From Runella sp. CRIBMP (GTDB lineage Bacteria; Bacteroidota; Bacteroidia; Cytophagales; Spirosomataceae), in assembly GCF_009905605.1 (NCBI RefSeq), contig NZ_JAAAKZ010000005.1, positions 1 through 64,000 of the forward strand: a stretch of DNA of 64,000 bases. Reading direction: 5' to 3'. Positions 33,312 to 42,565 of the stretch are shown here, in pieces. Made by a program: the position numbers and the translations under genes. Under the pieces are notes generated by a model, which searched no databases, had not been told where the DNA came from, and saw only the letters and a list, made by a program, of their open reading frames with translations. How positions within the stretch are numbered: position 1 is the first letter of the stretch; every line of letters begins with the position of its first letter.

Positions 33312-34238
33312 TCAATTTACAAAAATCAATCTTGTACTTTCGGATTTGACTGACAGTTGAGCTTCCCGCCCCACAATCATCGCGCGGTTGTCGGGCACGT
33401 GGCCTACGGGAAAATCAAAGCAAACGGGATAATCATATTCCGCTACAAAATCAGCAATGATTTCATTCGCATTTTTGCCAAACTTGATGGTATCATTGTC
33501 TTTCATATCCGTAAATTGCCCAACAACCAGTCCTGCCAAATGGTCTAATTTTCGGGCCCTTTTGAGCTGCACCATCATGCGGTCGAGGTTGTAATAGGTC
33601 TCTTCTACATCTTCGATAAAAAGCAGCTTGCCTCGGGTGTCCAATTCCGAAAGCGAGCCAATCAAATGCGCCAAGAGGCATAAATTCCCACCGACTACTT
33701 GCCCAGTAGCGGTACCAGTCCGATTGAAAGGGTGCGCAACTACTTCATACTGTAATGGTTCTCCCCAAAGCGCCTTTCGCAGCGTTTCTACGGCATTAGA
33801 GGCTCCTTCTTGTCCAAATAGTTTAGGCATGGTGGCGTGTAAACTTTCAAACGATAGGCGATGAAGATGACAGTGCAAGGCAGTTATGTCACTGAACCCT
33901 ACAATCCATTTGGGATGTTTTTTAAATCTCCTAAAATTCAGTCCATCAATGAGCTTAGAGCTTCCGTACCCTCCTCGTGCCGAAAAAATAGCTTTGATAC
34001 TCGGATCGTCCAACATACGCTGAAAGTCGGTGCGACGCTCATCGTCTGTACCCGCAAATTGGTGGTAACTCGTCCGTAACGTAGCGCCTTCCACTACATC
34101 TAGTTGCCAATCTTCCCGGAGCATCCGCAAGCCTTCAAACAACGCATCGTACGATACCTGACTCGCCAACGCCAATACACCTACACGGTCGCCCGCTCGT
34201 AAATAAGGAGGTCGTTTCACTTTATTAGGATTTATCAA
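33312..34238 (-). CDS. Muramoyltetrapeptide LD-carboxypeptidase (S66 family)
   Basis: 308 aa, no signal peptide. It trims the terminal D-Ala from tetrapeptides during murein recycling. The S66 layout is clear: 'SARGGYGSSKLIDGL', the nucleophile Ser116 in 'WIVGFSDITALH', the catalytic Glu in 'FIEDVEETYYNLDRM' and His in 'FPVGHVPDNRAM'. The Ser-Glu-His triad is therefore complete and the length is typical of LdcA. The related microcin-immunity protein MccF shares this fold, but the cytoplasmic, single-gene context favours the recycling enzyme. Confidence 0.92.
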   Translation of the reverse strand: MINPNKVKRPPYLRAGDRVGVLALASQVSYDALFEGLRMLREDWQLDVVEGATLRTSYHQFAGTDDERRTDFQRMLDDPSIKAIFSARGGYGSSKLIDGLNFRRFKKHPKWIVGFSDITALHCHLHRLSFESLHATMPKLFGQEGASNAVETLRKALWGEPLQYEVVAHPFNRTGTATGQVVGGNLCLLAHLIGSLSELDTRGKLLFIEDVEETYYNLDRMMVQLKRARKLDHLAGLVVGQFTDMKDNDTIKFGKNANEIIADFVAEYDYPVCFDFPVGHVPDNRAMIVGREAQLSVKSESTRLIFVN

Positions 34239-34307
34239 AAAGAAACCTTACGCACGACATTCAATCTCTGCGACTTTGCGTAATTATAAATCTGAGGTTT
34301 AGGCCCC

Positions 34308-34835
34308 TCATTTCTCACGCTGAGCCGCAATATAAGCTGCCCCCACTAGAGCCATCAACAACATAAGCCCTGCAACCTCAAAAGCCCATACGTGCGTAGT
34401 CATCAGATGAACCCCAATGCTTCGTATCGTAGATCGCTGCGGTGTAAACTCTGCCAACTGTGGCGAGTGAATAATCATAAAATTAGCGTTGAGAATAACC
34501 CAAAACAACACACCAAAAATGCCCAAAGCCACTAGTCCGCCCCAAAATTGGTTCAGGTGGCTGGTCAGCACAAGGTTTTTCTTTTGGTTGCTTTCACGGT
34601 CGGGACGGTAGGTGAGCATAATCCCGAAAATAAGCAAAACCAACACGCCACCTACGTAAATCAAGATTTGGGTAATAGCTAAAAAATCAGCACCCGCCAA
34701 CACAAATAGCGCTGCAACACCCAACAACGACAAAAAAAGGCAAAGCGCCGCATACATGACATTGCGGGTAAATAGTATCGTTAATGCCGCACCGATACAC
34801 AGCGCTGAAAAACCATAAAATGCAATCTCAGCCAT
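34308..34835 (-). CDS. Second NADH-quinone oxidoreductase subunit J-like protein
   Basis: 175 aa membrane protein with five hydrophobic helices. The NuoJ signature is present: 'RNVMYAALCLFLSLLGVAALFVLAGADFLAITQILIYVGGVLVLLIFGIM' contains the 'FLA..QI.IYVGGVLVL' helix with the pi-bulge region. It is distinct from the NuoJ at 46.9 kb and lies outside the nuo operon, 20 bp after a small secreted-protein gene behind ffh. There is no NuoK or other complex I gene beside it. It may be the partner of a separately encoded NuoKLMN set, or a spare subunit. Confidence 0.85.
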   Translation of the reverse strand: MAEIAFYGFSALCIGAALTILFTRNVMYAALCLFLSLLGVAALFVLAGADFLAITQILIYVGGVLVLLIFGIMLTYRPDRESNQKKNLVLTSHLNQFWGGLVALGIFGVLFWVILNANFMIIHSPQLAEFTPQRSTIRSIGVHLMTTHVWAFEVAGLMLLMALVGAAYIAAQREK

Positions 34836-34855
34836 TATGAATTAAAATAAAGTAG

Positions 34856-35347
34856 CTACTCTTTCCGTCCAAAAGTGTACACAACGCCAAGGTTACTTTT
34901 TAAAACGCCAGAATCAAATTTTCGCACCACATAAGGAGCCAGCTCAAAGGCGACCCGCACGTTGGGTACCGATTTAAACGGAGCCACGCGTGTGCCGATG
35001 TTGAGCGAATACCCTTCCACGATATTGTTGGTCTGGTTGGCAAGCACCCCAATGAAATTAAAGCGAATTCCGCCCCCCAAATACACCTGATAGTTTTCCT
35101 TGCGCGAAAGGTTGACCATTGGCAAAATTTCGGTACTTAAACTTCCGAAAAGCGTGTTGGTCTGAAGCCGAACGTCCAGCCAAACGGGCTTAATGGGATT
35201 AGTACTGACAGACAGCAATCCGTTCCATGGATAATATCCGATAGACTGGGCATTGGCCGTGGCGCTTAATCCAAACAATACCAAAAAAATCCCCGACCAA
35301 CGTCTTTTTTGGTCGGGGAATAAAAACTGAAAATTTACCTTTATCAT
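34856..35347 (-). CDS. Small secreted, probably outer membrane beta-barrel protein
   Basis: 163 aa from ATG 35347; an alternative ATG at 35377 adds ten residues. The signal peptide has a long n-region and ends 'FLVLFGLSATANAQ'. The mature part alternates polar and hydrophobic residues in short strands ('VWLDVRLQTNTLFGSLSTEI', 'YQVYLGGGIRFNFIGVL', 'NLGVVYTFGRKE') and ends in a Phe-containing strand, as outer membrane barrels do, although with room for only about eight strands. Function unknown. It is located between ffh and the second nuoJ on the same strand. Confidence 0.65.
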   Translation of the reverse strand: MIKVNFQFLFPDQKRRWSGIFLVLFGLSATANAQSIGYYPWNGLLSVSTNPIKPVWLDVRLQTNTLFGSLSTEILPMVNLSRKENYQVYLGGGIRFNFIGVLANQTNNIVEGYSLNIGTRVAPFKSVPNVRVAFELAPYVVRKFDSGVLKSNLGVVYTFGRKE

Positions 35348-35385
35348 AAGAACATCGGCTACAATCACTTTCTTCACTCTTCTTT

Positions 35386-36699
35386 TTACTTCACCTTCAG
35401 TTTTCCCATTTTTTCCATCGTGTTCATTTTCTTCATCATCTTCCGCATTTCGTCAAACTGCTTGAGCAGATTGTTGACTTGCTGAAGTGACGTTCCGCTA
35501 CCACCCGCAATGCGTTTTTTGCGACTTCCGTCAATCACATCGGGGTTTTCGCGCTCTTTGGGCGTCATGGAATGAATGATGGCTTCAATGGGCTTGAAGG
35601 AGTCGTTGTCGATTTCCATGTCTTTCATGGCCGACCCCATCCCTGGAATCATCCCCAACAAATCTTTGACGTTACCCATCTTTTTGATTTGTTGCAATTG
35701 CCCTAAAAAGTCATTAAAGTCAAATTTATTGGCCCGCATTTTAGCGTTAATGCGCTTGGCTTCGTCTTCGTCAAAGGCTTGCTGCGCGCGTTCCACCAAC
35801 GAAAGCACGTCGCCCATGCCCAAAATCCGACTCGCCATACGGTCGGGGTAGAAGCTGTCGAGGGCTTCCATTTTTTCACCCGTCGAAATATATTTGATGG
35901 GCTTGTCTACAATCTGCCGAATCGAAAGGGCTGCTCCACCGCGGGCATCACCATCCAATTTGGTCAGCACTACTCCGTCAAAATTCAGGCGCTCATTAAA
36001 GGTTTTGGCCGTATTGACCGCATCCTGTCCCGTCATTGAGTCAACTACAAAGAGGATTTCGCTCGGTTTGATGGAAGATTTGATATTTTCCACTTCCTGC
36101 ATCATCACCTCATCCACGGCCAAACGACCCGCGGTATCGACGATAACAATCTTCTTGCCCGACTTTTTGGCGTGAGCAACCGCATTTTGGGCAATCGAAA
36201 CGGCATTTTTATTATCTGGCTCTGAATAAACCTCCACGCCGATTTGTTCTCCCAATACCTTCAACTGGTCAATCGCCGCTGGGCGGTAAATATCGCAAGC
36301 CGCCAACAGCACCTGCCGCCCCTGCCGCTTGAGCATGTGGGCTAGTTTTCCTGAAAAAGTCGTTTTACCTGACCCTTGCAAACCTGCAATCAAAATAACA
36401 GCGGGGTCGCCTTTGATATTGATGGCTTCGGCCTGTCCACCCATGAGCGCGGTCAGCTCTTCATGGACAATTTTTACAAACATTTGCCCTGGCTCTACCG
36501 CAATCAGAATTTTTTGGTCGAGGGCTTTTTCTCTTATTTTATCCGTAATTTCTTTGGCAACTTTGAAGTTAACGTCGGCGTCTACCAATGCCCGACGCAC
36601 TTCTTTGGTTGTGGCCGCTACGTTAATATCTGATATTCTATCTTTCCCTTTAAGGGTCCGAATGGCTTTGTTTAATTTATCCTGTAAGCTTTCAAACAT
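35386..36699 (-). CDS. ffh: Signal recognition particle GTPase Ffh
   Basis: 437 aa. The protein part of SRP, which binds signal sequences on nascent membrane proteins and docks with FtsY. N domain 'MFESLQDKLNKAIRTLKGKD'; G domain with P-loop 'GLQGSGKTTFSGKLA', 'DTAGRLAVDEVMM' and 'TKLDGDARGGAALS'; and a Met-rich M domain ('GMIPGMGSAMKDMEID', 'QFDEMRKMMKKMNTMEKM') that binds the signal peptide and 4.5S RNA. Complete and of normal length. A -7-like TAAATTTG lies about 27 nt upstream on the minus strand (36733-36726). Confidence 0.97.
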   Translation of the reverse strand: MFESLQDKLNKAIRTLKGKDRISDINVAATTKEVRRALVDADVNFKVAKEITDKIREKALDQKILIAVEPGQMFVKIVHEELTALMGGQAEAINIKGDPAVILIAGLQGSGKTTFSGKLAHMLKRQGRQVLLAACDIYRPAAIDQLKVLGEQIGVEVYSEPDNKNAVSIAQNAVAHAKKSGKKIVIVDTAGRLAVDEVMMQEVENIKSSIKPSEILFVVDSMTGQDAVNTAKTFNERLNFDGVVLTKLDGDARGGAALSIRQIVDKPIKYISTGEKMEALDSFYPDRMASRILGMGDVLSLVERAQQAFDEDEAKRINAKMRANKFDFNDFLGQLQQIKKMGNVKDLLGMIPGMGSAMKDMEIDNDSFKPIEAIIHSMTPKERENPDVIDGSRKKRIAGGSGTSLQQVNNLLKQFDEMRKMMKKMNTMEKMGKLKVK

Positions 36700-36725
36700 A
36701 ATAACCGATAAGTAAAATGAGGGGA

Positions 36726-36733
36726 CAAATTTA
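36726..36733 (-). promoter_or_regulatory. Predicted -7 element of ffh
   Basis: Minus-strand TAAATTTG matches TAnnTTTG; no -33 TTTG is seen at the standard spacing. Confidence 0.4.
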
Positions 36734-36796
36734 GTGAATCATGCGTTCAAACCATAATATCTTTATTATCGTGTGTGAAAAGTATTGTTATAATCT

Positions 36797-36804
36797 TAAA
36801 TTTG
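36797..36804 (+). promoter_or_regulatory. Predicted -7 element of the secreted esterase gene
   Basis: TAAATTTG matches TAnnTTTG, 42 nt before the start codon. The -33 element is weak. Confidence 0.4.
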
Positions 36805-36845
36805 CGCGGCAAAAACACCAAAACTCTTAAAGTTACCCTTATATT

Positions 36846-39017
36846 ATGATGCAAAAAAACACTACCTATTGGCGCTGCTTGAATGTGTTATTAGTCACTT
36901 TATTAACAGTAGGTACGTTGACAGCTCAGATAAAAATTACGTTCCCGGTAGAACGGGCCGTTTTTCAACGTAACAACGCAAACCAAGCTTCCATCTCCAT
37001 CGGGGGGTATTATACGCAGGCCGTTGACCGCATCGAAGCCCGACTCGTTCCAGTATCGGTGGGTCAAGGTCAAGCCACCGACTGGACTACCATCGAATCC
37101 AATCCCAGAGGCGGTGTATTTTTAGGCACTTTAACGGGCCGTGGCGGCTGGTATACGCTCGAAGTCAGGGCGTTTTTTGGGGGCGTAGAAGTGGGGCGCG
37201 ATGCCCTCTCGAAGTTGGGTGTAGGTGAAGTATTTTTAATTGCTGGTCAATCAAACGCACAGGGCTTTTTCGGCTTTGGCGCTCCCGCCGTCAACGATGA
37301 CCGCGTAAATACCATCACTTGGGATAATCAAAACTCCGACCGAACCAATAATCTCACGTTTTCATTCACCCGACTTACCGCCGAGGGAGTCATTGGTCCG
37401 CGCGGCCGCAGTGCGTGGTGCTGGGGGCCTTTAGGAGATTTGTTGGCCAGAAAATTAAACGTTCCTATCTTATTTATGAACGCTGGGTGGATTGATACCT
37501 CTACCCAAAACTGGTTGGATTCGGCCAATGGCAAACCAGTAAAAAACCGAATAAACGAGGATTTGCCCGCTGGGATGCCCTATCTCAACTTAAAAAATGC
37601 TCTCCAATATTACGGCTCTATTCTGGGCCTGCGGTCGGTATTATGGTTGCAGGGGGAAAATGATGCCGCGGCCAATGTGACAAAAGATGCTTACCAAAAT
37701 TCTCTGCAAGGCTTAGTAAACGTAGCCCGTATCGAACAAGGTGAGGTGCTTTCTTCCCTACCTTGGGTGTTATCCCGCACCTCAAGGTATGCCATCAATA
37801 CCAGTTCATTTACTTCTCAATCGGTAATAGATGCCCAAACGGCCATCATCAATATCCCTTTTAACAAATCCTATCCAGGCCCATTTACTGATAATATTCA
37901 GGTACCGCGGCCTCTTTTAAATCCCATTAACGGCTCTATTGACCTCGTTCACTTTCAGGGACAAGGACTAATAGATTTGGCCCAAGCTTGGGATAACTCC
38001 TTACAACCTAGCTTTTTTGCTACCGTAGTTCCAGTATCACCCCGCCCTGCTCGGCCGCTTACTGTTACCTGTAATGCTGGAAACGCAAGTTTTAACGTCA
38101 AAGCTCCCGATGGCTTTGTATCCTACCGATGGACAAACGGAGAAACCACACAAACCATCACCGTACAAGGAGCAGGCACATATCAGGTAACAATGAAAGA
38201 CAATGCAGGTAATACTTACCTTACTCCTGCATTGGTGGTAACCGAACCGTCCGTAAGACTTCCTGATCCTGTGATTACTCCAAATGGAGAACAAATCATT
38301 TGTGCTGATTCTTCCATTGCCTTAACGGTGAATGTTTCATCGGTAAATACCGTTACTTGGAGCAATGGTCTCGTGGGTCGAACCATCAATGTAAAAACGC
38401 CGGGCACCTACACTGCCCGCCTAAGTAATATTTACGGATGTAGTTCACCTACCCTTTCTGCACCAGTGACCATCAAAACCATCAGTATTCAAGCACCCAA
38501 GCTCATCCAGTCGGGCCCGTATAGTGTCCAGGCCACGCCAGATAGCACCATATTTTCATTTGCCGACACAAAAGTCTCAAGTATTACGTGGGATTGGCGA
38601 CAAGGAGGCCGAAGCCTTACGGCCACCGAGTCAGCGATTAAAGTAACCCAAACGGGCGAGTTTACGACGCGCTCAAGAGTGACGTTTGTGGCCAATTCTG
38701 GTGGAAGCGCCCGTACCTGCCTTTCCCCTTTCTCTGCTGCTGTACTGTATCAACCCACTGGAGAAACGGCTGATGGTCTAGTTGTTTACCCAAATCCAAG
38801 TCGTTTGGGCAAAGTGGCGATTGAAACGCTCGAAGATTTAACCGATGTAGAAATCACTGTCACGTCGTTGAGCGGACAGGTTGTTTACTCTGGCAAATTT
38901 CCAGATTTGAAAATCCGCAAAGAAATTGACCTCAGTTATGTCAATGAAGGGGCCTATATTCTTACATTGTCTTCAACGACGCTCAAACAATCTAAAAGAA
39001 TTATCATTGATAATTGA
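36846..39017 (+). CDS. Secreted SGNH/sialate O-acetylesterase-like protein with T9SS tail
   Basis: 723 aa. The signal peptide ends near 'GTLTAQ'. An N-terminal beta-sandwich (about residues 25-130) precedes a SGNH-type esterase domain: block I Ser in 'FLIAGQSNAQGFFGFG', and 'VLWLQGENDA' as the block III equivalent, as in the DUF303/sialate O-acetylesterase family. The His of block V is probably in 'IDLVHFQGQGLIDLAQ'. Two Ig-like segments follow ('VSYRWTNGETTQTITVQGAG' style and 'NTVTWSNGLVGRTINVKTPG'), then a type IX secretion sorting domain from about residue 645 ('VVYPNPSRLGKVAIETL ... SKRIIIDN'). It is thus exported through the outer membrane by T9SS and probably deacetylates a glycan. Confidence 0.88.
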   Translation: MMQKNTTYWRCLNVLLVTLLTVGTLTAQIKITFPVERAVFQRNNANQASISIGGYYTQAVDRIEARLVPVSVGQGQATDWTTIESNPRGGVFLGTLTGRGGWYTLEVRAFFGGVEVGRDALSKLGVGEVFLIAGQSNAQGFFGFGAPAVNDDRVNTITWDNQNSDRTNNLTFSFTRLTAEGVIGPRGRSAWCWGPLGDLLARKLNVPILFMNAGWIDTSTQNWLDSANGKPVKNRINEDLPAGMPYLNLKNALQYYGSILGLRSVLWLQGENDAAANVTKDAYQNSLQGLVNVARIEQGEVLSSLPWVLSRTSRYAINTSSFTSQSVIDAQTAIINIPFNKSYPGPFTDNIQVPRPLLNPINGSIDLVHFQGQGLIDLAQAWDNSLQPSFFATVVPVSPRPARPLTVTCNAGNASFNVKAPDGFVSYRWTNGETTQTITVQGAGTYQVTMKDNAGNTYLTPALVVTEPSVRLPDPVITPNGEQIICADSSIALTVNVSSVNTVTWSNGLVGRTINVKTPGTYTARLSNIYGCSSPTLSAPVTIKTISIQAPKLIQSGPYSVQATPDSTIFSFADTKVSSITWDWRQGGRSLTATESAIKVTQTGEFTTRSRVTFVANSGGSARTCLSPFSAAVLYQPTGETADGLVVYPNPSRLGKVAIETLEDLTDVEITVTSLSGQVVYSGKFPDLKIRKEIDLSYVNEGAYILTLSSTTLKQSKRIIIDN

Positions 39018-39026
39018 TATTTTTTG

Positions 39027-39055
39027 GGCTTCTGCGTGTTGCAGAAGCCTTTCTT
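39027..39055 (+). terminator. Intrinsic terminator of the esterase gene
   Basis: GGCTTCTGC (39027-39035) pairs with GCAGAAGCC (39041-39049), followed by TTTCTT. It insulates the nuo operon promoter downstream. Confidence 0.8.
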
Positions 39056-39095
39056 ATTAATTTTACGTCGTCGTTTTAAAACCTGTGTACAAACA

Positions 39096-39127
39096 TTTGG
39101 TTTGATTAAACGACAGTTGTAACTTTG
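39096..39127 (+). promoter_or_regulatory. Predicted promoter of the nuo operon
   Basis: TTTG at 39096-39099, a 20 bp spacer and TAACTTTG at 39120-39127 give a full match to the Bacteroidota consensus, 38 nt before nuoA. Confidence 0.7.
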
Positions 39128-39164
39128 GGTTATCTAACCTGCATCAACCAATCACCAAACCGTA

Positions 39165-39533
39165 ATGAATTACTTACCCTCCGATTATCTCCCCATTTTG
39201 ATTCAACTTGGTCTTGCGCTTGCTTTTATCGTGGGCACGATGCTCGTCACGCACGCCATCGGACCTAAGCGTAACAGCAAACTGAAAGATGAAGCCTTTG
39301 AGTGCGGTATTGAGTCTCAGGGAGACGCCCGCACCCCCATATCCATCAAGTATTTTTTGGTCGCCATTTTATTCGTATTGTTTGATGTCGAGGTCATTTT
39401 TATGTACCCTTGGGCGGTCAACTTTATCAAACTCGGAAGCGATGGCTTTATAGAAATGATCCTTTTTATGGGGCTGTTGTTAGCAGGTTTCTACTACATC
39501 ATCCGCAAAGGAGTATTGGAATGGGAAAAGTAA
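39165..39533 (+). CDS. nuoA: NADH-quinone oxidoreductase subunit A
   Basis: 122 aa membrane subunit of complex I with three helices. The conserved loop 'KDEAFECGIESQGDARTPISIKYFL' (shortened: ECGI...G.AR..IS.KYFL) contains the Cys that senses the active/deactive state in other organisms, and 'FVLFDVEVIFMYPWAV' is the family's second helix. First gene of the operon. Confidence 0.96.
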   Translation: MNYLPSDYLPILIQLGLALAFIVGTMLVTHAIGPKRNSKLKDEAFECGIESQGDARTPISIKYFLVAILFVLFDVEVIFMYPWAVNFIKLGSDGFIEMILFMGLLLAGFYYIIRKGVLEWEK

Positions 39534-39619
39534 ACTAAAACCATCAATAGTCCGAATTAGTTACTGAAATAAGACTTGTTTATTCAGGTCATCGGACGGT
39601 GAAAAAACGAAAGAAAAAC

Positions 39620-40165
39620 ATGACACAAGATATTAAAATAGTAGAAGCTCCCGAAGGCTACGAAGGCTCGGGGTTCTTCGCCACCTCATTTGATAAAGTT
39701 GTAGGGTTGGCCCGCAGCCACTCGTTGTGGCCCCTGCCGTTTGCTACTTCCTGCTGCGGTATCGAGTTTATGTCAACGATGGCCTCTCGTTACGACTTGG
39801 CCCGTTTTGGGTCGGAGCGTCCGAGCTTTTCGCCGCGTCAGGCTGATATGCTGCTGGTAGCGGGAACAATCGCAAAAAAAATGGCCCCCATCCTGAAGCA
39901 GGTTTATCTTCAGATGGCCGAACCTCGTTGGGTAATTGCCATCGGTGCCTGTGCATCTAGCGGTGGGATATTTGATACTTACAGTGTATTGCAGGGAATT
40001 GACCGGGTGATTCCCGTCGATGTGTACGTTCCTGGATGCCCGCCCCGCCCCGAACAAATTTTGGAAGGAATTATGCAAGTACGCGAGCTGACCCATAACG
40101 AGTCGCTTCGCCGTCGCAACGGGCCCGAATACCAAGCGTTGCTGGCCTCTTATAACATTCAGTAA
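39620..40165 (+). CDS. nuoB: NADH-quinone oxidoreductase subunit B
   Basis: 181 aa peripheral-arm subunit that carries cluster N2, the last iron-sulfur centre before quinone. The four ligands are visible: adjacent Cys pair in 'FATSCCGIEFM', Cys in 'IGACASSGG' and Cys in 'VPGCPPRPE'. ATG 39620 is chosen over an upstream GTG at 39599. It lies 86 bp after nuoA. Confidence 0.97.
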   Translation: MTQDIKIVEAPEGYEGSGFFATSFDKVVGLARSHSLWPLPFATSCCGIEFMSTMASRYDLARFGSERPSFSPRQADMLLVAGTIAKKMAPILKQVYLQMAEPRWVIAIGACASSGGIFDTYSVLQGIDRVIPVDVYVPGCPPRPEQILEGIMQVRELTHNESLRRRNGPEYQALLASYNIQ

Positions 40166-40223
40166 AAAATTAAACGTTATTCATTAACCGTTTAAGGGTT
40201 AGGAGTTAACATCTCAAGTAACT

Positions 40224-40724
40224 ATGCTTACAAACCAATCTGTAGCCGAAGAAATCATCAGAAAATTTGGAGACGACGTGTTCGATTTTGAAGAGCCGTT
40301 TGGAATGCTGACCTTCAGTACAACGCGTGAACAAATTATCCCGATGTTGGATTACTTAAAGGCGCATCCCCAATTTCAGGTAAATTTTCTCACCGACATA
40401 ATGGCTATCCATTATCCTGACAGGGTTGGTCAGGAATTTTGTGTGGTCTATCATACGCATAGTTTCATTCACAACTTCCGAATCCGCATCAAAGTTTTTC
40501 TGGCTGAGGCCGATGTTCATATTCCAACGGCGACGGGCCTTTTTGCCTCTGCCAACTGGATGGAACGCGAAACCTACGATTTTTTCGGAATTTTGTTTGA
40601 CGGGCACCCCAATCTAAAGCGCATTCTGAACATGGACGAAATGGATTATTTCCCAATGCGCAAAGAATATCCCCTCGAAGATCCAACGCGTGAAGATAAA
40701 ATTGATGCTTTGTTTGGAAGATAA
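40224..40724 (+). CDS. nuoC: NADH-quinone oxidoreductase subunit C
   Basis: 166 aa soluble subunit of the connecting module. The 30-kDa subunit signature is present as 'WMERETYDFFGILFDGHPNL' followed by 'RILNMDEMDYFPMRKEYPL'. It is separate from NuoD, unlike the fused NuoCD of enterobacteria. An unstructured AT-rich 58 bp spacer precedes it. Confidence 0.96.
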   Translation: MLTNQSVAEEIIRKFGDDVFDFEEPFGMLTFSTTREQIIPMLDYLKAHPQFQVNFLTDIMAIHYPDRVGQEFCVVYHTHSFIHNFRIRIKVFLAEADVHIPTATGLFASANWMERETYDFFGILFDGHPNLKRILNMDEMDYFPMRKEYPLEDPTREDKIDALFGR

Positions 40725-40798
40725 CCTTTAAGACGTTTGACATTGAACATCGACGCTGCCCATCAACGTTGACCGTTCAACATCCTAAGTCCAAAAAA

Positions 40799-42031
40799 AT
40801 GACAGAAACTGCAGTTGCCCCCAAAGATACCGCCGATCTCGCCCAAGGCGAAAAGGTACAATACGTCAACGAACTTACGACCCTTAACCTAGGCCCCACC
40901 CACCCAGCTACGCACGGTATTTTTCAGAACGTGCTAACGATGGATGGCGAAAAAATCGTGGCGGGTGAACAAACCGTCGGGTACATCCACCGTGCATTTG
41001 AAAAAATAGCCGAGCGCCGACCGTTTTATCAGATTACCACCCTCACCGACCGCATGAATTATTGCTCCTCCCCCATCAACAACATGGGATGGCACATGAC
41101 GGTCGAAAAACTCCTTAGCATTGAAGTACCCAAACGCGCCCAGTACATCCGGGTTATTATGATGGAATTGGCCCGTATCGCCGACCACATCGTTTGTAAC
41201 GGTATTTTGGGCGTAGATACGGGGGCATTTACGGGCTTTTTGTACTTGTACGAAAAACGCGAAGATATTTATGAGATATACGAAGAAGTATGCGGTGCCC
41301 GCCTGACGACCAACATGGGGCGTGTGGGTGGAATGGAGCGCGATTTGAGCACGACCGCCATTCGTAAAATCAACGACTTCCTCAAAACATTTCCGCCGGT
41401 ACTTAAAGAGTTTGAAAAGCTCTTTAACCGTAACCGTATTTTTATGGACCGTACCATCGGCGTGGGCGGAATTTCGGCCGAGCGAGCAATGAGCTACGGA
41501 TTTACGGGCCCCAACTTGCGGGCGGCGGGCGTGGATTATGATGTGCGGGTAATGAGCCCTTATTCATCTTACGAAGATTTTGAATTTGATATTCCCGTAG
41601 GACAACACGGCGATACGTACGACCGATACATGGTTCGCAACGAAGAGATGTGGCAAAGTCTCCGCATTATTGAGCAAGCCATGAAAAACCTTCCCGAAGG
41701 GCCCTATTACGCCGACGCTCCTGAGTTCTATCTACCTCCCAAGAAGGAAGTATACCGCAGTATGGAAGCCCTCATCTATCACTTTAAAATCGTGATGGGC
41801 GAAATCGAAGCACCAGTCGGTGAGGTTTATCACGCCGTAGAAGGCGGCAACGGAGAGTTAGGTTTCTACCTCCTCAGCGACGGCGGCCGTACGCCTTACC
41901 GTTTGCACTTCCGTCGTCCATGCTTTATTTATTATCAGGCTTACCCTGAAATGTGCGTTGGCAGTACCATCTCCGACGCCATTGTCACCATGAGTAGTTT
42001 AAACGTGATTGCAGGAGAGCTTGATGCTTAA
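40799..42031 (+). CDS. nuoD: NADH-quinone oxidoreductase subunit D
   Basis: 410 aa 49-kDa subunit that forms the quinone pocket with NuoB. Landmarks: 'NLGPTHPATHGIFQNVLTMD' with the quinone-contacting His, 'GYIHRAFEKIAERRPF', 'DRMNYCSSPINNMGW', and the C-terminal 'SDGGRTPYRLHFRRPCF'. ATG 40799 is used; the in-frame extension to 40769 runs into a spacer that shares sequence with two other nuo spacers. Confidence 0.97.
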   Translation: MTETAVAPKDTADLAQGEKVQYVNELTTLNLGPTHPATHGIFQNVLTMDGEKIVAGEQTVGYIHRAFEKIAERRPFYQITTLTDRMNYCSSPINNMGWHMTVEKLLSIEVPKRAQYIRVIMMELARIADHIVCNGILGVDTGAFTGFLYLYEKREDIYEIYEEVCGARLTTNMGRVGGMERDLSTTAIRKINDFLKTFPPVLKEFEKLFNRNRIFMDRTIGVGGISAERAMSYGFTGPNLRAAGVDYDVRVMSPYSSYEDFEFDIPVGQHGDTYDRYMVRNEEMWQSLRIIEQAMKNLPEGPYYADAPEFYLPPKKEVYRSMEALIYHFKIVMGEIEAPVGEVYHAVEGGNGELGFYLLSDGGRTPYRLHFRRPCFIYYQAYPEMCVGSTISDAIVTMSSLNVIAGELDA

Positions 42032-42043
42032 TTGACTTAGAAA

Positions 42044-42544
42044 ATGACCGATACCACCACCCCCATCACTTTTACCCCTGAGCGGCTTGCCAAAGCGCAG
42101 GAAATCATCGCTCGTTATCCCGCTGGTAAACAAAAATCCGCCCTTTTACCGTTGTTGCACCTTGCCCAGGAACAATACGGTTGGGTTAGTTCCGACGTTA
42201 TGGATTATGTTGCGGGTTTGCTTTCCATTTTACCGATTGAAGTATACGAAGTAGCTTCATTCTATACAATGTTTCACCTCGACCCAGTTGGCAAACACGT
42301 GATAGAATATTGCCGTACTGGGCCTTGCTGCCTGATGGGCGGAGAGGATGTGTATGGGCACTTAAAGCAAAAATTGGGCATTGATACGGGTGAAACCACT
42401 CCCGACGGCAAATTTACGCTCAAAGAAGTGGAGTGTCTGGCCGCGTGCGGTTGGGGGCCTGTTTTTCAAATTCGTGAGAAATATTACATGAATTTGACCA
42501 ACAGCAAAGTGGATGAAATAATTGAAGAATTGAGTAAAGACTAA
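42044..42544 (+). CDS. nuoE: NADH-quinone oxidoreductase subunit E
   Basis: 166 aa thioredoxin-fold subunit holding the [2Fe-2S] cluster N1a. Cys ligands appear in 'EYCRTGPCCLMGG' (C-x4-C) and 'ECLAACGWGPVF' (C-x3-C). It starts 13 bp after nuoD and partners NuoF in the NADH-oxidising module. Confidence 0.97.
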   Translation: MTDTTTPITFTPERLAKAQEIIARYPAGKQKSALLPLLHLAQEQYGWVSSDVMDYVAGLLSILPIEVYEVASFYTMFHLDPVGKHVIEYCRTGPCCLMGGEDVYGHLKQKLGIDTGETTPDGKFTLKEVECLAACGWGPVFQIREKYYMNLTNSKVDEIIEELSKD

Positions 42545-42565
42545 CCGATTTTCTGAATCCTAATC

